Assembly (NCBI RefSeq): GCF_000238375.3
Contig: NZ_AHBZ03000027.1
Coordinates: 806,001 to 870,000, forward strand
DNA length: 64,000 nt
Reading direction: 5' to 3'
Source of the DNA: Pseudoalteromonas citrea
GTDB taxonomy: Bacteria; Pseudomonadota; Gammaproteobacteria; Enterobacterales; Alteromonadaceae
Shown: one piece after another, positions 9,498 to 19,074 of the stretch
How the letters are laid out: each line of letters starts with the position of its first letter
Numbering within the stretch: position 1 is the stretch's first letter
Notes under the pieces: generated by a model
Told to the model about the DNA's origin: nothing
Databases searched by the model: none
What the model saw: the letters and a program-made list of their open reading frames with translations, nothing else
Position numbers and translations under genes: made by a program

Positions 9498-11330
9498 TTA
9501 TTTAGGCAGTGGCACCGTGACAGGTAATTTACCGTGCGCAACGTCAAGGCCCAATATGACCCGAGCAAGCGCGGTAAATGCAGGACCAGCTACCTGATTT
9601 TTATTGTCGATATCAATATTATAGGCATAGCTTGCCAAAATTGCGTCACTGAGTGGTGCATAGTCTGTGATTTCATAGGGAGCACGTAAGCTAATGAACA
9701 GTACAGGCTTTTGTAATTGTTTGGCATACTCAAGCTGCGCGCGAAGTGCTTTTGGTTGCTCGTGGCGAGCTATACTGTGTGCTGACACGTCTGCGATGTC
9801 ATCCATGCCGCCAATCTCTACGGCACTTTGTTGCGGGCTCGCATGTGCGGCAATTACCACATCGGCTTGCTTGATGATATTTTTACTCACTGAACTATCA
9901 AACCCCTGCAGACTGCTACATGTAATTGCAAAGGCATTATTGCTTAAGTTTTGCAGTGCTTGTTCTAAGGCAACACATTTACGTGTGTCAGGCATAATAA
10001 GGTGAATATGCTTAAGTGGCAGAGGCTTATCAGCTGGTTTGATGGGGAGTAATTGGTTATTTTTTACTTGCGTGATGGCGGCAAGGGCTAAATCGGCTTC
10101 TAGCTTACGATGACTCGGGTTACCAAGCGTTGCATGAGCAATATTGACAGATAGCGTTGAAGGCTGGCTTAGAAAGCGCTGTTTTAACGCTGCAATACGC
10201 TGTGCTGACTCTGTTAACTCATTTTTATCTAATGTATTTTCGTTCACTGCATTAACGAGTCTATTGAACAGCTTATCAAGCTTTTTTATATCATCAGGTG
10301 TTCTGATCGCAATCGGCATCAGCGCAATATCAACGCCAGCTTTAAATGTTTCAATGACGGCTGTCTCAGGGTCAAAAAAATCGCTTATTCCCGCCATATC
10401 AAGTGCGTCTGTGACAACAACGCCTTGGTAGTTCAGTTCTGAGCGGAGCAAGTCATGCATGATCGCCCGAGACATAGTCGCGGGTTTGAGCATTTTTTCC
10501 CCTTGTTTGTTTTCAAGTACGGAGTTATCAAGCGCGGGGTATTGAATGTGTGCCGTCATGATCATACCTGGCGCATGTTTATCAATAATGTATTTAAACG
10601 GGGCTAAATCATTTTGCCAAATAGTGTCTTTGTTATGGTTAACCCGAGGTAAGCCAGTATGACTGTCAACATGGGTGTCGCCATGCCCAGGAAAGTGTTT
10701 TAGTGCAGAAATAACCTGTTCATTTTCAAATGCGACAACTTGAGCAGCCCCCAGTTTTGCGACTTCTTCAGGGTTTTCCGAAAAAGAGCGCACGTTAATA
10801 ACGGGGTTGGCGGCATTCATATTTACATCAACCGTGGGTGCAAAGTTGACGTTAATTCCCAAGCTATTAAGTTCTTTACCAATCACTTTAGCGACTTGTG
10901 CCGCATAGTAAGTACCCTGTTTTGGATAAGTTGCACCAATACTCATGTTACCCGTAAATGACGTGGCAACTTCTCTATTTATTCTAGCAACCCGCCCTCC
11001 TTCTTGATCAATGGCAATAAGCAGAGGTTGCGTAGCGGCATTTTGTAAAGCGGTGTTTAATGTCACTATTTGAGCGATATCTTGTACATTTTCGGCAAAT
11101 AAAATAACGCCGCCAATATGGTATTTAGTGATCGCGTTCGCCAGTTCTTGAGGCAATTGGGTCATTGGGTTGCGACAGGTTTTACTGTTACCAGTTTCAC
11201 AGTAGTAGCGAAAGTCGAGCATAAGCTTTTGACCTAGCTGCTGGGTGACGGATGTGTTTGCGACTGCGAGATGGTTAAATGCCATAGCGAATACGATACC
11301 TAAAGGGTTTAAAATTTTTGTGAGTGCCAT
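9498..11330 (-). CDS. Exported GH3 beta-N-acetylhexosaminidase-like glycosidase
   Basis: 610 residues. An N-terminal hydrophobic stretch ending AVANTS looks like a signal peptide, so the enzyme is probably periplasmic or secreted. The catalytic GH3 barrel carries KHFPGHGDTHVDSH, the NagZ-type motif with the His/Asp general acid-base dyad, and VVTDALDMAGI with the nucleophilic Asp. IAIDQEGGRVARI is also typical. A C-terminal GH3_C-like domain makes it longer than cytosolic NagZ (about 340 residues). It heads an operon with the DUF1445 gene (20-base gap) and pxpA. Likely substrate: GlcNAc-containing glycans such as peptidoglycan or chitin fragments. Confidence 0.9.
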   Translation of the reverse strand: MALTKILNPLGIVFAMAFNHLAVANTSVTQQLGQKLMLDFRYYCETGNSKTCRNPMTQLPQELANAITKYHIGGVILFAENVQDIAQIVTLNTALQNAATQPLLIAIDQEGGRVARINREVATSFTGNMSIGATYPKQGTYYAAQVAKVIGKELNSLGINVNFAPTVDVNMNAANPVINVRSFSENPEEVAKLGAAQVVAFENEQVISALKHFPGHGDTHVDSHTGLPRVNHNKDTIWQNDLAPFKYIIDKHAPGMIMTAHIQYPALDNSVLENKQGEKMLKPATMSRAIMHDLLRSELNYQGVVVTDALDMAGISDFFDPETAVIETFKAGVDIALMPIAIRTPDDIKKLDKLFNRLVNAVNENTLDKNELTESAQRIAALKQRFLSQPSTLSVNIAHATLGNPSHRKLEADLALAAITQVKNNQLLPIKPADKPLPLKHIHLIMPDTRKCVALEQALQNLSNNAFAITCSSLQGFDSSVSKNIIKQADVVIAAHASPQQSAVEIGGMDDIADVSAHSIARHEQPKALRAQLEYAKQLQKPVLFISLRAPYEITDYAPLSDAILASYAYNIDIDNKNQVAGPAFTALARVILGLDVAHGKLPVTVPLPK

Positions 11331-11457
11331 ACTAAACTTATCAAAGACATCAGATGATTAGGCGCTAATTTAGCATTGATAGGCCACTGTATATAGCAAA
11401 ATTGATTACATGGTTATTGAACCCTTACTGTGATTAATAGGTGATGAATGATCCGTG

Positions 11458-12789
11458 TTACGACATACTGCTTTGTAAAGGTAGTTCAATGGTTAAAATG
11501 CAGCCTGTTCTTGAGGGGTTATTTTCCAAAGATAGCCGGCCCTGATGGGCTTCAATGATTTGTCGGCACAATACCAACCCAATCCCCGACCCTTGTGCTT
11601 TTGTACTGTAAAAAGGCACAAATAGGTTTTCAGCATTATTGACTCCTGACCCATTGTCAGTAAGGGTGATATGTATTTTCTTCGGGGTCTGATAACAGTG
11701 AATATCTATGTGTGTTTGTGTCTCTGTTGGTGTGGCTTCACAGGCATTTTTAAATACATTGATCAGCACTTGTTCAAACTGAATCACATCAATGTTTAGG
11801 GTGATATTGCAGCTTGGTGAGATATCACTGCGTATATCTGGAAACAAAGTAGTACACTTTTTCAGTAATGATGACAAAACACAAGGCGCTAAAGTAGGGT
11901 CTGGTAGTTTAGCAATTTGTTGATACCCTTCAATAAAGGTACCTAGCCCAGATGCCCGTTTTTCTATTAATTGTAGGCTACTAATAAGCTGGTTTTGTTG
12001 TGGGTATGGTGGCTGTTTGCCAATGACTTTGCATAACGTTTGACTGATTGAGCTGATGGGAGATAAAGAGTTATTGATCTCATGGCTTATTACACGGATA
12101 AGGTGTTGCCATGCATGCTGTTGTTCGGTGCGAAGTATCGTGTGTACATTACTAATAAGTAATAGCTTGTTGGTCTGGCCACTGTCTTTATACTGCTCGA
12201 CCTGTAAGCTAAATTTGGTAAGTTGATCATGGACTTTAAGTTCAATTACTTCACGCGCTCCACACTTAAGTAATTTTGCAATATGCAGTGACTTTGGAAG
12301 CGATGCTTGTGCATGAGAAATACTCTGGCCAAATAGATGTTCCGCGGCTGGGTTATAGAGGGTAATAGAATGGTGCTTATCCAGTGCCAAAATAGCAATA
12401 TCAATGTGTTCTAATATGGTTTGTACCAACAGCTGACTTTCTACAGATTGCCAACGTTGTTTGCTGAGGCGCTCAGCAAGTTGATTGATTGTATTAGTAA
12501 GAGGCGATACACCATGATCGTTGGGAAAGCGCCGAGCACGCAAGCTATAATCACCACAAATGAGTGCTTCCAGTAAGTTTGCTTGGCTTTTCGATTGATA
12601 GGTTAAGCGTTGTTTGATTTGCTGCGTTGTCCAGAGCACCAGCAAACTGCTTAATACACCGATAAGTAATATGAGCCACTTTGATATATCAGACACTAGC
12701 AGCGATATAATAAGTAAGCCCATGAGTATCAGGTTTGAAATCAGTGACAGGCGTGCAATATTACTTTCTATGCTGCGTTGTTTTGGCAT
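11458..12789 (-). CDS. Sensor histidine kinase of the NtrB/NtrY type
   Basis: 443 residues. Two hydrophobic segments near residues 14-30 and 34-52 anchor it in the inner membrane with almost no periplasmic loop. A HAMP-like linker follows, then a PAS domain (ILEHIDIAILALDKHH around 130), the H-box SHEINNSLSPI around 235 with the phospho-acceptor His, and a HATPase_c domain with DNGSGV and GSGIGLVLCRQI. The gene starts 12 bases after the sigma-54 response regulator gene, so the two form a two-component pair. The stimulus is unknown; the neighbouring exporter suggests envelope stress or a toxic substrate. Confidence 0.92.
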   Translation of the reverse strand: MPKQRSIESNIARLSLISNLILMGLLIISLLVSDISKWLILLIGVLSSLLVLWTTQQIKQRLTYQSKSQANLLEALICGDYSLRARRFPNDHGVSPLTNTINQLAERLSKQRWQSVESQLLVQTILEHIDIAILALDKHHSITLYNPAAEHLFGQSISHAQASLPKSLHIAKLLKCGAREVIELKVHDQLTKFSLQVEQYKDSGQTNKLLLISNVHTILRTEQQHAWQHLIRVISHEINNSLSPISSISQTLCKVIGKQPPYPQQNQLISSLQLIEKRASGLGTFIEGYQQIAKLPDPTLAPCVLSSLLKKCTTLFPDIRSDISPSCNITLNIDVIQFEQVLINVFKNACEATPTETQTHIDIHCYQTPKKIHITLTDNGSGVNNAENLFVPFYSTKAQGSGIGLVLCRQIIEAHQGRLSLENNPSRTGCILTIELPLQSSMS

Positions 12790-12801
12790 GCTGCGCTCCC
12801 T

Positions 12802-14178
12802 TTAATCGTTGTTTGCTTTAGAGAGCCGTCTGTAAAACGTGCTTCTGCTTAACCCCAATGATGTGGCCGCGGCAACCGCATCACCATCAAAATAAGCGAG
12901 TCGGCTTTTTAAAATCTCATGTTCTAATTCTTCCAGTGGACGTAACGTGTCGTCACTATTTGGTATAGGCGTTATAGTTCGACTGTGTGTGGGTAAGTTC
13001 AAATCAGCTACTGTTACCGTCGGCTGCAGACCTAAAATATGTGCTCGCTCCATAACATGACTCAGCTCCCGCACATTACCTGGCCAACCATACTCTAACA
13101 GTGCTTGTTTGGCCTTGTTATCTAGTTCAACCGCAGGCCCTTTATATTTTTCGATGGCTTTGTGTAAAAACTTCCTAGCCAGTGGAATAATATCGAGTTG
13201 GCGTTCGCGTAAAGGGGGTATACAAACCTCTATGGTATTGATGCGATAGAGTAAATCTTGCCTAAAGGCCCCATCAGATACAGCCTGTTTCAAATCAGCA
13301 TTGGTAGCGCATATGAGCCTTATATCGGCATGTTGGGTTTTGCTAGCCCCGACTTTTTCAAATTGCCTTTCTTCTAATACACGCAGTAGTTTTCCTTGCT
13401 GAGAAAGCGGTGTATTAGCGACCTCGTCTAAAAATAAGCTGCTTTTTTCAGCCAGTTCAAAGCGCCCTATCCGATGGTTTTTGGCATCGGTGAATGCCCC
13501 TTTAACATGGCCGAACATTTCACTTTCAAAGAGATTGTCGGCAACTGCGCCCATATTAACACTTATCATGGGCAGTGTTTTTCTGCTTGATTGCGCATGT
13601 AAATATCGCGCAAACATACTTTTACCAGTGCCATTTTCTCCTGTGATTAATACATCTATGTCACTGAGAGCGACTCGGTTGAGTGTATTGAGTACATGTT
13701 GTATGGCGGGTGAATCAGACACCATCAAATCATTATCATCTATTTGTTGATTCAATAGCGCATTGCATTCGCGGAGTTTACGCGCGTTTAATGTGGTATT
13801 TGCTAGGGTGAGTTGATTCGTTATGATGCTTAATAGTCGTTCATTTTCCCATGGCTTTTTAATAAAATCATTGGCGCCATTTTGCATCGCTTGTACTGCA
13901 ATCTCAACGCTACCCCAGCCAGTCATTACCAGTACAGGTAAGTGTTCATAAAGTTGTTTAATGCTTTTCAGTAACGATAAACCTTCAGCCCCTGAAGTGG
14001 TATCAAGTGAAAAGTTAAGGTCGATTATGACGAGTTCAAATTCACATTGCCTAAGTTGTATGAGTGTGTCTGCTGGGGTAAGCACCGTCGTTGCAACATG
14101 ACCTGCTTCAAGTAGCATCAGGCTGAGCGCATGAAGTATGCCCTCATCGTCATCTGCTATTAAAATTGATGCGCTCAT
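12802..14178 (-). CDS. Sigma-54-dependent response regulator (NtrC family)
   Basis: 458 residues in three domains: a receiver with acidic pocket ADDDE (9-12) and phospho-acceptor Asp53, an AAA+ domain with Walker A GENGTGKS near 180 and ATNADLKQ sensor region, and a Fis-type helix-turn-helix (LGLSRSTFYRRLSK) at the C-terminus. The sigma-54 contact loop reads GAFTDA instead of GAFTGA, a variation found in some activators. Genes directly upstream on the same strand encode an ABC exporter whose first gene is preceded by a sigma-54 promoter, the probable target. The kinase gene follows. Confidence 0.94.
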   Translation of the reverse strand: MSASILIADDDEGILHALSLMLLEAGHVATTVLTPADTLIQLRQCEFELVIIDLNFSLDTTSGAEGLSLLKSIKQLYEHLPVLVMTGWGSVEIAVQAMQNGANDFIKKPWENERLLSIITNQLTLANTTLNARKLRECNALLNQQIDDNDLMVSDSPAIQHVLNTLNRVALSDIDVLITGENGTGKSMFARYLHAQSSRKTLPMISVNMGAVADNLFESEMFGHVKGAFTDAKNHRIGRFELAEKSSLFLDEVANTPLSQQGKLLRVLEERQFEKVGASKTQHADIRLICATNADLKQAVSDGAFRQDLLYRINTIEVCIPPLRERQLDIIPLARKFLHKAIEKYKGPAVELDNKAKQALLEYGWPGNVRELSHVMERAHILGLQPTVTVADLNLPTHSRTITPIPNSDDTLRPLEELEHEILKSRLAYFDGDAVAAATSLGLSRSTFYRRLSKANND

Positions 14179-14263
14179 AACTGACCTAACTTTAATAAAA
14201 TCATAATCATATCATTGTATGCGAAATTGATATCCACCACACGAATAAATCAAACCTATTGTG

Positions 14264-14298
14264 AAAAATGGCCACTTAGTACGTCAAAAAAGCGGCCA
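14264..14298 (-). terminator. Possible intrinsic terminator after the ABC exporter operon
   Basis: On the minus strand TGGCCGC pairs with GTGGCCA (one G-U) across a loop of 16 bases and is followed by TTTTT. It sits between the permease gene and the response regulator gene and may partly separate the two transcription units. Confidence 0.5.
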
Positions 14299-14324
14299 AT
14301 TGGTTCTATACTGTGTACTTGTGA

Positions 14325-16757
14325 TTACTGATAGTGAAGTGCATGAGAGGGCTCCATGTCCAGCGCGCGTTTTGTCGGTATGTACGTGGCGATAAGCACG
14401 ACTCCTGCAAGCCCCACCGTGAGTATGCAGGCTATGCTTAATAATTCGAACAGACTAACATTCAATGTCGTAGACATTGCAAACCCTAACGCAATGCCAA
14501 TACCAAGACCGGGTATGAGTCCCCACAAGAGCTGCTTGGTACTTGAGTACATAAACTCACGCATAATATGATGCTCATTGGCTCCTAGAGCACGCTTTAC
14601 CCCCATTTCTTGCAAACGCTGGACAATGGTATTACTCATTACGCCATAAATTCCGCATCCAGCGAGGACAAACGATGCCAAGCCAAATAAACCCAGTATG
14701 TTGCTGACGAACGCAAGTGGTGCCATATATCGAGCCAGGGCTGCGTTGTATAGTTCAACGTGATAAATGGCAAGTTGTGGGTCGATGGTCTGTACGGCTT
14801 GGCGCAATGTATTGGCAGTTGGTGTTATTTTGCCATTGATACGCGTTGCTATGACCATTGAGTCTCTTGGTGTTTGGCTATAGGGTTGAAATATCGATGG
14901 CATACTTGCTTCAATGCGGTTAGGTCGTGTCTGTATGGTGTGTTCAACCACTCCAACAATCGTTGCCCATTGTAAGGTGTCGGTGCTGTCATTGATCACC
15001 CGAACACGCTTGCCAATAGGTTGTTCAGTATTCATAAATTGCGTTACAAATGATTGCGTGACAATCACGGTGTGTGTGTTCGGCTGGTCGTCGGCAAGAT
15101 TAAAATATCTGCCTGCTATTAACCCTATTTCTAAGTGTTTAAGAGATCCCGCACTGACCGCAATATGGTTTACCCGCGGATAACTCGCTTTACCCTGTTG
15201 GATATATTCTTTGCCTTCAACGGCGATACTCGGTCTGTGACTTATCATACCGGGCAAGGCTGATGCGATGATCAATTGTTTAAATTGGGGCGCACTGGCT
15301 AAACTGGCTTTAAGGGTGTTAACGAACGCCACTTTACGCTCAGCCGTATCATATTGGTTATCAGGCAACTGCACCCTACTGACCATGACATTGTCTATAT
15401 TGGCACCATAATTGGCTTCTGTTGCCTTTTTACTTGCAATGATGATCACGGCAGCGACGAGTAAAATAGTGATAGATAAAAATATTTCGCCTATGACCAG
15501 TAGTTTGTTGAGTCGACCGGCATTTTTACCTAGCGCACCACGTGTGCCATCGCGTAGTACGGCATTAAAGTCGCCATTAACGCTTTTTAAGGCAGGGAGT
15601 AATCCGGTGATCAAAATGGTGGCAAGTAAAAAAGCGAAAAACAACTTTAAAGTGTAAGCATCGATACCAAACTGCCACCAAAATGGCGGGCGATCAGTAT
15701 AAAATTGGTTGGTAATAACTTGTGTTACTTCAAGGCCCCAGCCAATCATGCATAGACCGATAAAACCACCGAGAGAGCAAATGATAATACTCTCCCAAAG
15801 CAGCTGGCTAATTAACCGCCCTTTTGGTGCGCCCAGTGCGACACGAATTGCGGTTTCATGGCTGCGTTCTACCGCGCGTGACAAGAGTAAGTTACCAACA
15901 TTCACCGAGGCCAATATTAAGATTAAAACTGCCGCAATATGCATGGTATAAGCAACTGCCATACCACCATCAGCACTGATCATATTTGGCGTGAGCGCAT
16001 AAGCCCCGATGCCATTGTTAGCAGTGGGGTAACGCGCTTCTAGTCGCTGCATGATAAGTTTTAATTGTTGATTAAGCTCTGTTATAGATGTGTCTTCATC
16101 TCTCAGTAGTAACCCCCTTACTTGGGCGTTTGCTTCGCGTGATACTTGTTCTATATTGTCGCGTAGTGGCCGCCATAAATCAGCGTTGTACGGGAAAAAA
16201 TAGTCTTCAGGCATAACACCGATGATTTGATGTGGTTCATTATCAATGCGCAGAGACTGATTTAGAATATTCGCTTGGCCGGCAAACATATTTTGCCAAA
16301 GTTCATAGCCTATCACCACCACGCGAGGTGCTCCAACTTTGTCTTCAGCTTCGCTAAAGGTACGGCCAATAATCGGTTGGGTCTGCGTGAAAGAGAAAAT
16401 ATTTGCTCGGCTGTCGGTGGCCTCGACCCTGCGAGTACCACCTTGCTGAGATACGGTGACTGTTTGGTTTCTATAGGCGCTTAATGTACTAACCCCTGTT
16501 AAGTTCTGCTTAATTTCGTGATAATCATGAAGGTTCAACATCCCTTGGATCCGACTGCCGTTTTGTGAAGTGAATACTTGTATAAACCGCTCCCCGCCTT
16601 CAAACGGCATGGGTTTAAATAGCATGACATTCATGAAAGAAAATAAATAAACACTGAGACCAATGCCACTTGCCATCACGAGTATGGCCAGTGCACTAAA
16701 ACCGGGCTTTTTAGCTAAGCCCCGTAGTGTGTATTTTATATCACTGTAAATATGCAT
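14325..16757 (-). CDS. MacB/FtsX-type ABC transporter permease
   Basis: About 810 residues from the ATG at 16757, chosen because AAGGGG lies 6 bases upstream; an upstream start at 16787 would overlap the ATPase gene. Architecture: N-terminal membrane segment (near 20-45), MacB_PCD periplasmic domain, three membrane segments around residues 280-420, a second PCD and three C-terminal membrane segments (two fused FtsX halves). VERSHETAIRVALGAPKGRL and its C-terminal equivalent LQEMGVKRALGANEHH are the coupling motifs. Works with the ATPase and HlyD-type adaptor in mechanotransmission export of a peptide, macrolide or lipid-like substrate; substrate unknown. Confidence 0.92.
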   Translation of the reverse strand: MHIYSDIKYTLRGLAKKPGFSALAILVMASGIGLSVYLFSFMNVMLFKPMPFEGGERFIQVFTSQNGSRIQGMLNLHDYHEIKQNLTGVSTLSAYRNQTVTVSQQGGTRRVEATDSRANIFSFTQTQPIIGRTFSEAEDKVGAPRVVVIGYELWQNMFAGQANILNQSLRIDNEPHQIIGVMPEDYFFPYNADLWRPLRDNIEQVSREANAQVRGLLLRDEDTSITELNQQLKLIMQRLEARYPTANNGIGAYALTPNMISADGGMAVAYTMHIAAVLILILASVNVGNLLLSRAVERSHETAIRVALGAPKGRLISQLLWESIIICSLGGFIGLCMIGWGLEVTQVITNQFYTDRPPFWWQFGIDAYTLKLFFAFLLATILITGLLPALKSVNGDFNAVLRDGTRGALGKNAGRLNKLLVIGEIFLSITILLVAAVIIIASKKATEANYGANIDNVMVSRVQLPDNQYDTAERKVAFVNTLKASLASAPQFKQLIIASALPGMISHRPSIAVEGKEYIQQGKASYPRVNHIAVSAGSLKHLEIGLIAGRYFNLADDQPNTHTVIVTQSFVTQFMNTEQPIGKRVRVINDSTDTLQWATIVGVVEHTIQTRPNRIEASMPSIFQPYSQTPRDSMVIATRINGKITPTANTLRQAVQTIDPQLAIYHVELYNAALARYMAPLAFVSNILGLFGLASFVLAGCGIYGVMSNTIVQRLQEMGVKRALGANEHHIMREFMYSSTKQLLWGLIPGLGIGIALGFAMSTTLNVSLFELLSIACILTVGLAGVVLIATYIPTKRALDMEPSHALHYQ

Positions 16758-16767
16758 GTTATACCCC

Positions 16768-17484
16768 TTAGGCGCTGACTGCGGCATTATTTAGCGTCGT
16801 TGGCTGATCTAGCACGATGCGCCCATCAAGTACTTCAATGTTACGCTGAGCACGTTGGGCTGAACGAGGGTCGTGTGTCACCATACAAATGGTAGCGCCA
16901 TCGCGATGAAGTTCATCAAGCAGCTGTAAAACATCATGGGCATTTTTTGAGTCAAGGTTACCGGTAGGCTCATCTGCAAGGATCAGCTTTGGGTCACCAG
17001 CAATGGCTCTTGCAATGGCCACACGCTGCTGTTGGCCACCCGACAGCTGAGAGGGGTAATGGCTCACACGGTGCAGCATATTGACTTTTTTTAGGGCATT
17101 GGAGACCTTGTCTTTACATTGCGATTTGCTTAAGTCAGTACGATACGTCAAAGGTAACTCTACGTTTTCTTCAACGGTTAAATCACTAATTAAATTAAAT
17201 GATTGAAAAATAAACCCAATTTCTCTATTTCGGATCCGAGCGCGCTCTGTTTTATTGATATTACTTACCAAGTGGTCTGCTAAGTGATAGTGGCCGTCTG
17301 TAGCGGTATCAAGCAAACCGAGCACCGATAACAAGGTTGATTTTCCTGATCCTGAGGGACCTGATATCGCTATATATTCTTGTTTTGCGACTTCTAATGA
17401 AATTTTGTTTAACGCGTGAGTTTCTAAATCATCAGCGAAAAATACTTTACTCATGTTGTCGAGTTTTATTATTAAATCAGACAT
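16768..17484 (-). CDS. ABC transporter ATP-binding protein (MacB/LolD-like)
   Basis: 238 residues with Walker [10 protein letters not shown] near 40, Q-loop FQSFNLI, signature LSGGQQQR and Walker [14 protein letters not shown]. This is the LolD/MacB/FtsE subfamily, cytosolic partner of FtsX-type permeases. It lies 8 bases after the adaptor gene and 10 bases before the permease gene, all one operon. AGGAACC upstream of the ATG serves as ribosome site. Confidence 0.95.
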   Translation of the reverse strand: MSDLIIKLDNMSKVFFADDLETHALNKISLEVAKQEYIAISGPSGSGKSTLLSVLGLLDTATDGHYHLADHLVSNINKTERARIRNREIGFIFQSFNLISDLTVEENVELPLTYRTDLSKSQCKDKVSNALKKVNMLHRVSHYPSQLSGGQQQRVAIARAIAGDPKLILADEPTGNLDSKNAHDVLQLLDELHRDGATICMVTHDPRSAQRAQRNIEVLDGRIVLDQPTTLNNAAVSA

Positions 17485-17492
17485 AAGGGTTC

Positions 17493-18743
17493 CTAATTAA
17501 TGCTAAATGTTGGGTAGCTATCGAAGCGGCTTGGATCAGAGGTAATGATGGTGTCGCCCTCTTCCAATCCATTGATTATTTGTATATGACTTGTAGAACC
17601 CTGCCCTACTTCTACCTTGACTCTGTGTGCAAGTCCACCGTCAGGATCCAATTTATAAAAGCTGGTGGCGGTTTGGCTTTGTGAAAATAGCGGTCGAGAG
17701 ACAAACAGGGTGTTTTCTAGTTTGGCGACTTGAATATCTGCTTCAACACTCAAGTCAGGTCTGGCGTCTGCGGGGAGAGGTTCGCTAAACGCTATATCTA
17801 CTTGCACATTACCTTGTGTCACAGCGGGGTTAATGCGAGACACACTACCCATGAACTGACTATTTTGCGTATTAATGCGCACTGTTTGGCCAATTTTAAC
17901 TTGTTGGATTTGAATTTCTGGAACCTGTATTTCACCAATTAATGCTTTGTGATCCGCTAATTTAACAAGGTTACTGCCAGTGGCAACGTGTTGGCCAACC
18001 TCAATCGGCACTGTTAAAATAATGCTATCCATGCTGGCTTTTATCTGTAAGTCATCGACTTGTGATTGTATTTGGGCGACTTGGTTCTTAATTTGATTGA
18101 GCCTTGCAAAGCGAGCTTGTTGATTGGCTTGATGGGTTTTTTCTGTTTCTGAGAGTAATTCTTTAGATGCTAAATAACCTTGTTCAGCTTGATCTAACGT
18201 GATCTTAGCGCGTTGAAAGTCGAGCTTAGAGACAGCACCCGTTGCGATCAACTCCTGATGTGCTTGGTACTCATTTTGAGCACCTTGTAAGGCGAGCTTA
18301 TCACGCAATATTGTTGACTTGAGTTGTTTGATACGAGAGCTATCGCTGACCTTTTCGGCCATCAGTTGTGCTTCAATGGCTGAAAGGTCCCATTGCGCTT
18401 CTGTAAGGCTTTGCTTGAGGCGAGGGTTGCTAAGTAGAACAATTAACTCGCCCTGTTTCACATGATTGCCCGCTTTAAGGTATTGCTGGGCTACTTTTGC
18501 ATCGCCGCCGGCGGATAGCCACTCCACTTTATCTGGTGCCAAAATGCCGTTCCCACGCACTGATACAGTAAAGTTGCCCTTTTGCACTTTACTCATGACG
18601 AGTTCAGAGGCTGAAAGTGTCACTTCTGAGCGCCCATACTGCCATACTTGTTTGATTGCCACAGCAACGCCGAGTAACACAATGAGCGCAATAACATAGT
18701 AGGGCAGTTTGCTTGCTCGTTGCGTGTTTACTTTTATATCCAT
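17493..18743 (-). CDS. HlyD/RND-type periplasmic adaptor subunit
   Basis: 416 residues. One N-terminal membrane anchor (about residues 14-31, YYVIALIVLLGVAVAI), a split biotinyl-lipoyl domain (GNHVKQGELIVLL and a later VEVGQHVATGSNLVKL), a long alpha-helical hairpin around 120-235, and beta-barrel and membrane-proximal domains at the end. It bridges the inner-membrane permease to an outer-membrane channel, probably TolC since none is encoded here. First gene of the exporter operon; a sigma-54 promoter lies 41-56 bases upstream of its ATG. Confidence 0.93.
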   Translation of the reverse strand: MDIKVNTQRASKLPYYVIALIVLLGVAVAIKQVWQYGRSEVTLSASELVMSKVQKGNFTVSVRGNGILAPDKVEWLSAGGDAKVAQQYLKAGNHVKQGELIVLLSNPRLKQSLTEAQWDLSAIEAQLMAEKVSDSSRIKQLKSTILRDKLALQGAQNEYQAHQELIATGAVSKLDFQRAKITLDQAEQGYLASKELLSETEKTHQANQQARFARLNQIKNQVAQIQSQVDDLQIKASMDSIILTVPIEVGQHVATGSNLVKLADHKALIGEIQVPEIQIQQVKIGQTVRINTQNSQFMGSVSRINPAVTQGNVQVDIAFSEPLPADARPDLSVEADIQVAKLENTLFVSRPLFSQSQTATSFYKLDPDGGLAHRVKVEVGQGSTSHIQIINGLEEGDTIITSDPSRFDSYPTFSIN

Positions 18744-18783
18744 GTGATATTCATCTTAGTTTTGCGAGTTATGTCACTCAGAT

Positions 18784-18799
18784 TGCAGCATATATGCCA
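18784..18799 (-). promoter_or_regulatory. Sigma-54 promoter of the ABC exporter operon
   Basis: The minus strand reads TGGCATATATGCTGCA, with the invariant GG and GC separated by 10 bases, as in the -24/-12 consensus TGGCAC-N5-TTGCA. The predicted start of transcription is near 18773, about 30 bases before the HlyD-type ATG. An NtrC-family activator is encoded at the end of the same gene cluster. Confidence 0.75.
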
Positions 18800-18847
18800 A
18801 CCTTTAAATTGTTGAAATTATTGCTGTTTAATTTTTTCATCTCCAGT

Positions 18848-18867
18848 CAGTCTCAATATTGGGACTG
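18848..18867. promoter_or_regulatory. Candidate enhancer (activator) palindrome
   Basis: CAGTCTCAATATTGGGACTG is a 20-bp palindrome with one mismatched pair. It lies about 50 bases upstream of the -24 element of the sigma-54 promoter, a usual place for binding of the dimeric activator. A further half-site-like ATTGAGA follows at about 18871. Confidence 0.55.
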
Positions 18868-19074
18868 TGATTGAGATTATTCTTATTAATGAGATTTGTC
18901 TGTCGTCAGTATAATTTTTGGCTAAATGAGGGCTGGGCATATCGCGTTTTGTAATCTCGTGTAATCGATATTTATTCGTATTTGACTACACTCGTTACCT
19001 AGTTGCCCTACTTGGCATTAATTTTTGGGGTATACATTGGCATCAAGTCATCTATTAATAGATAAGGAAACACC

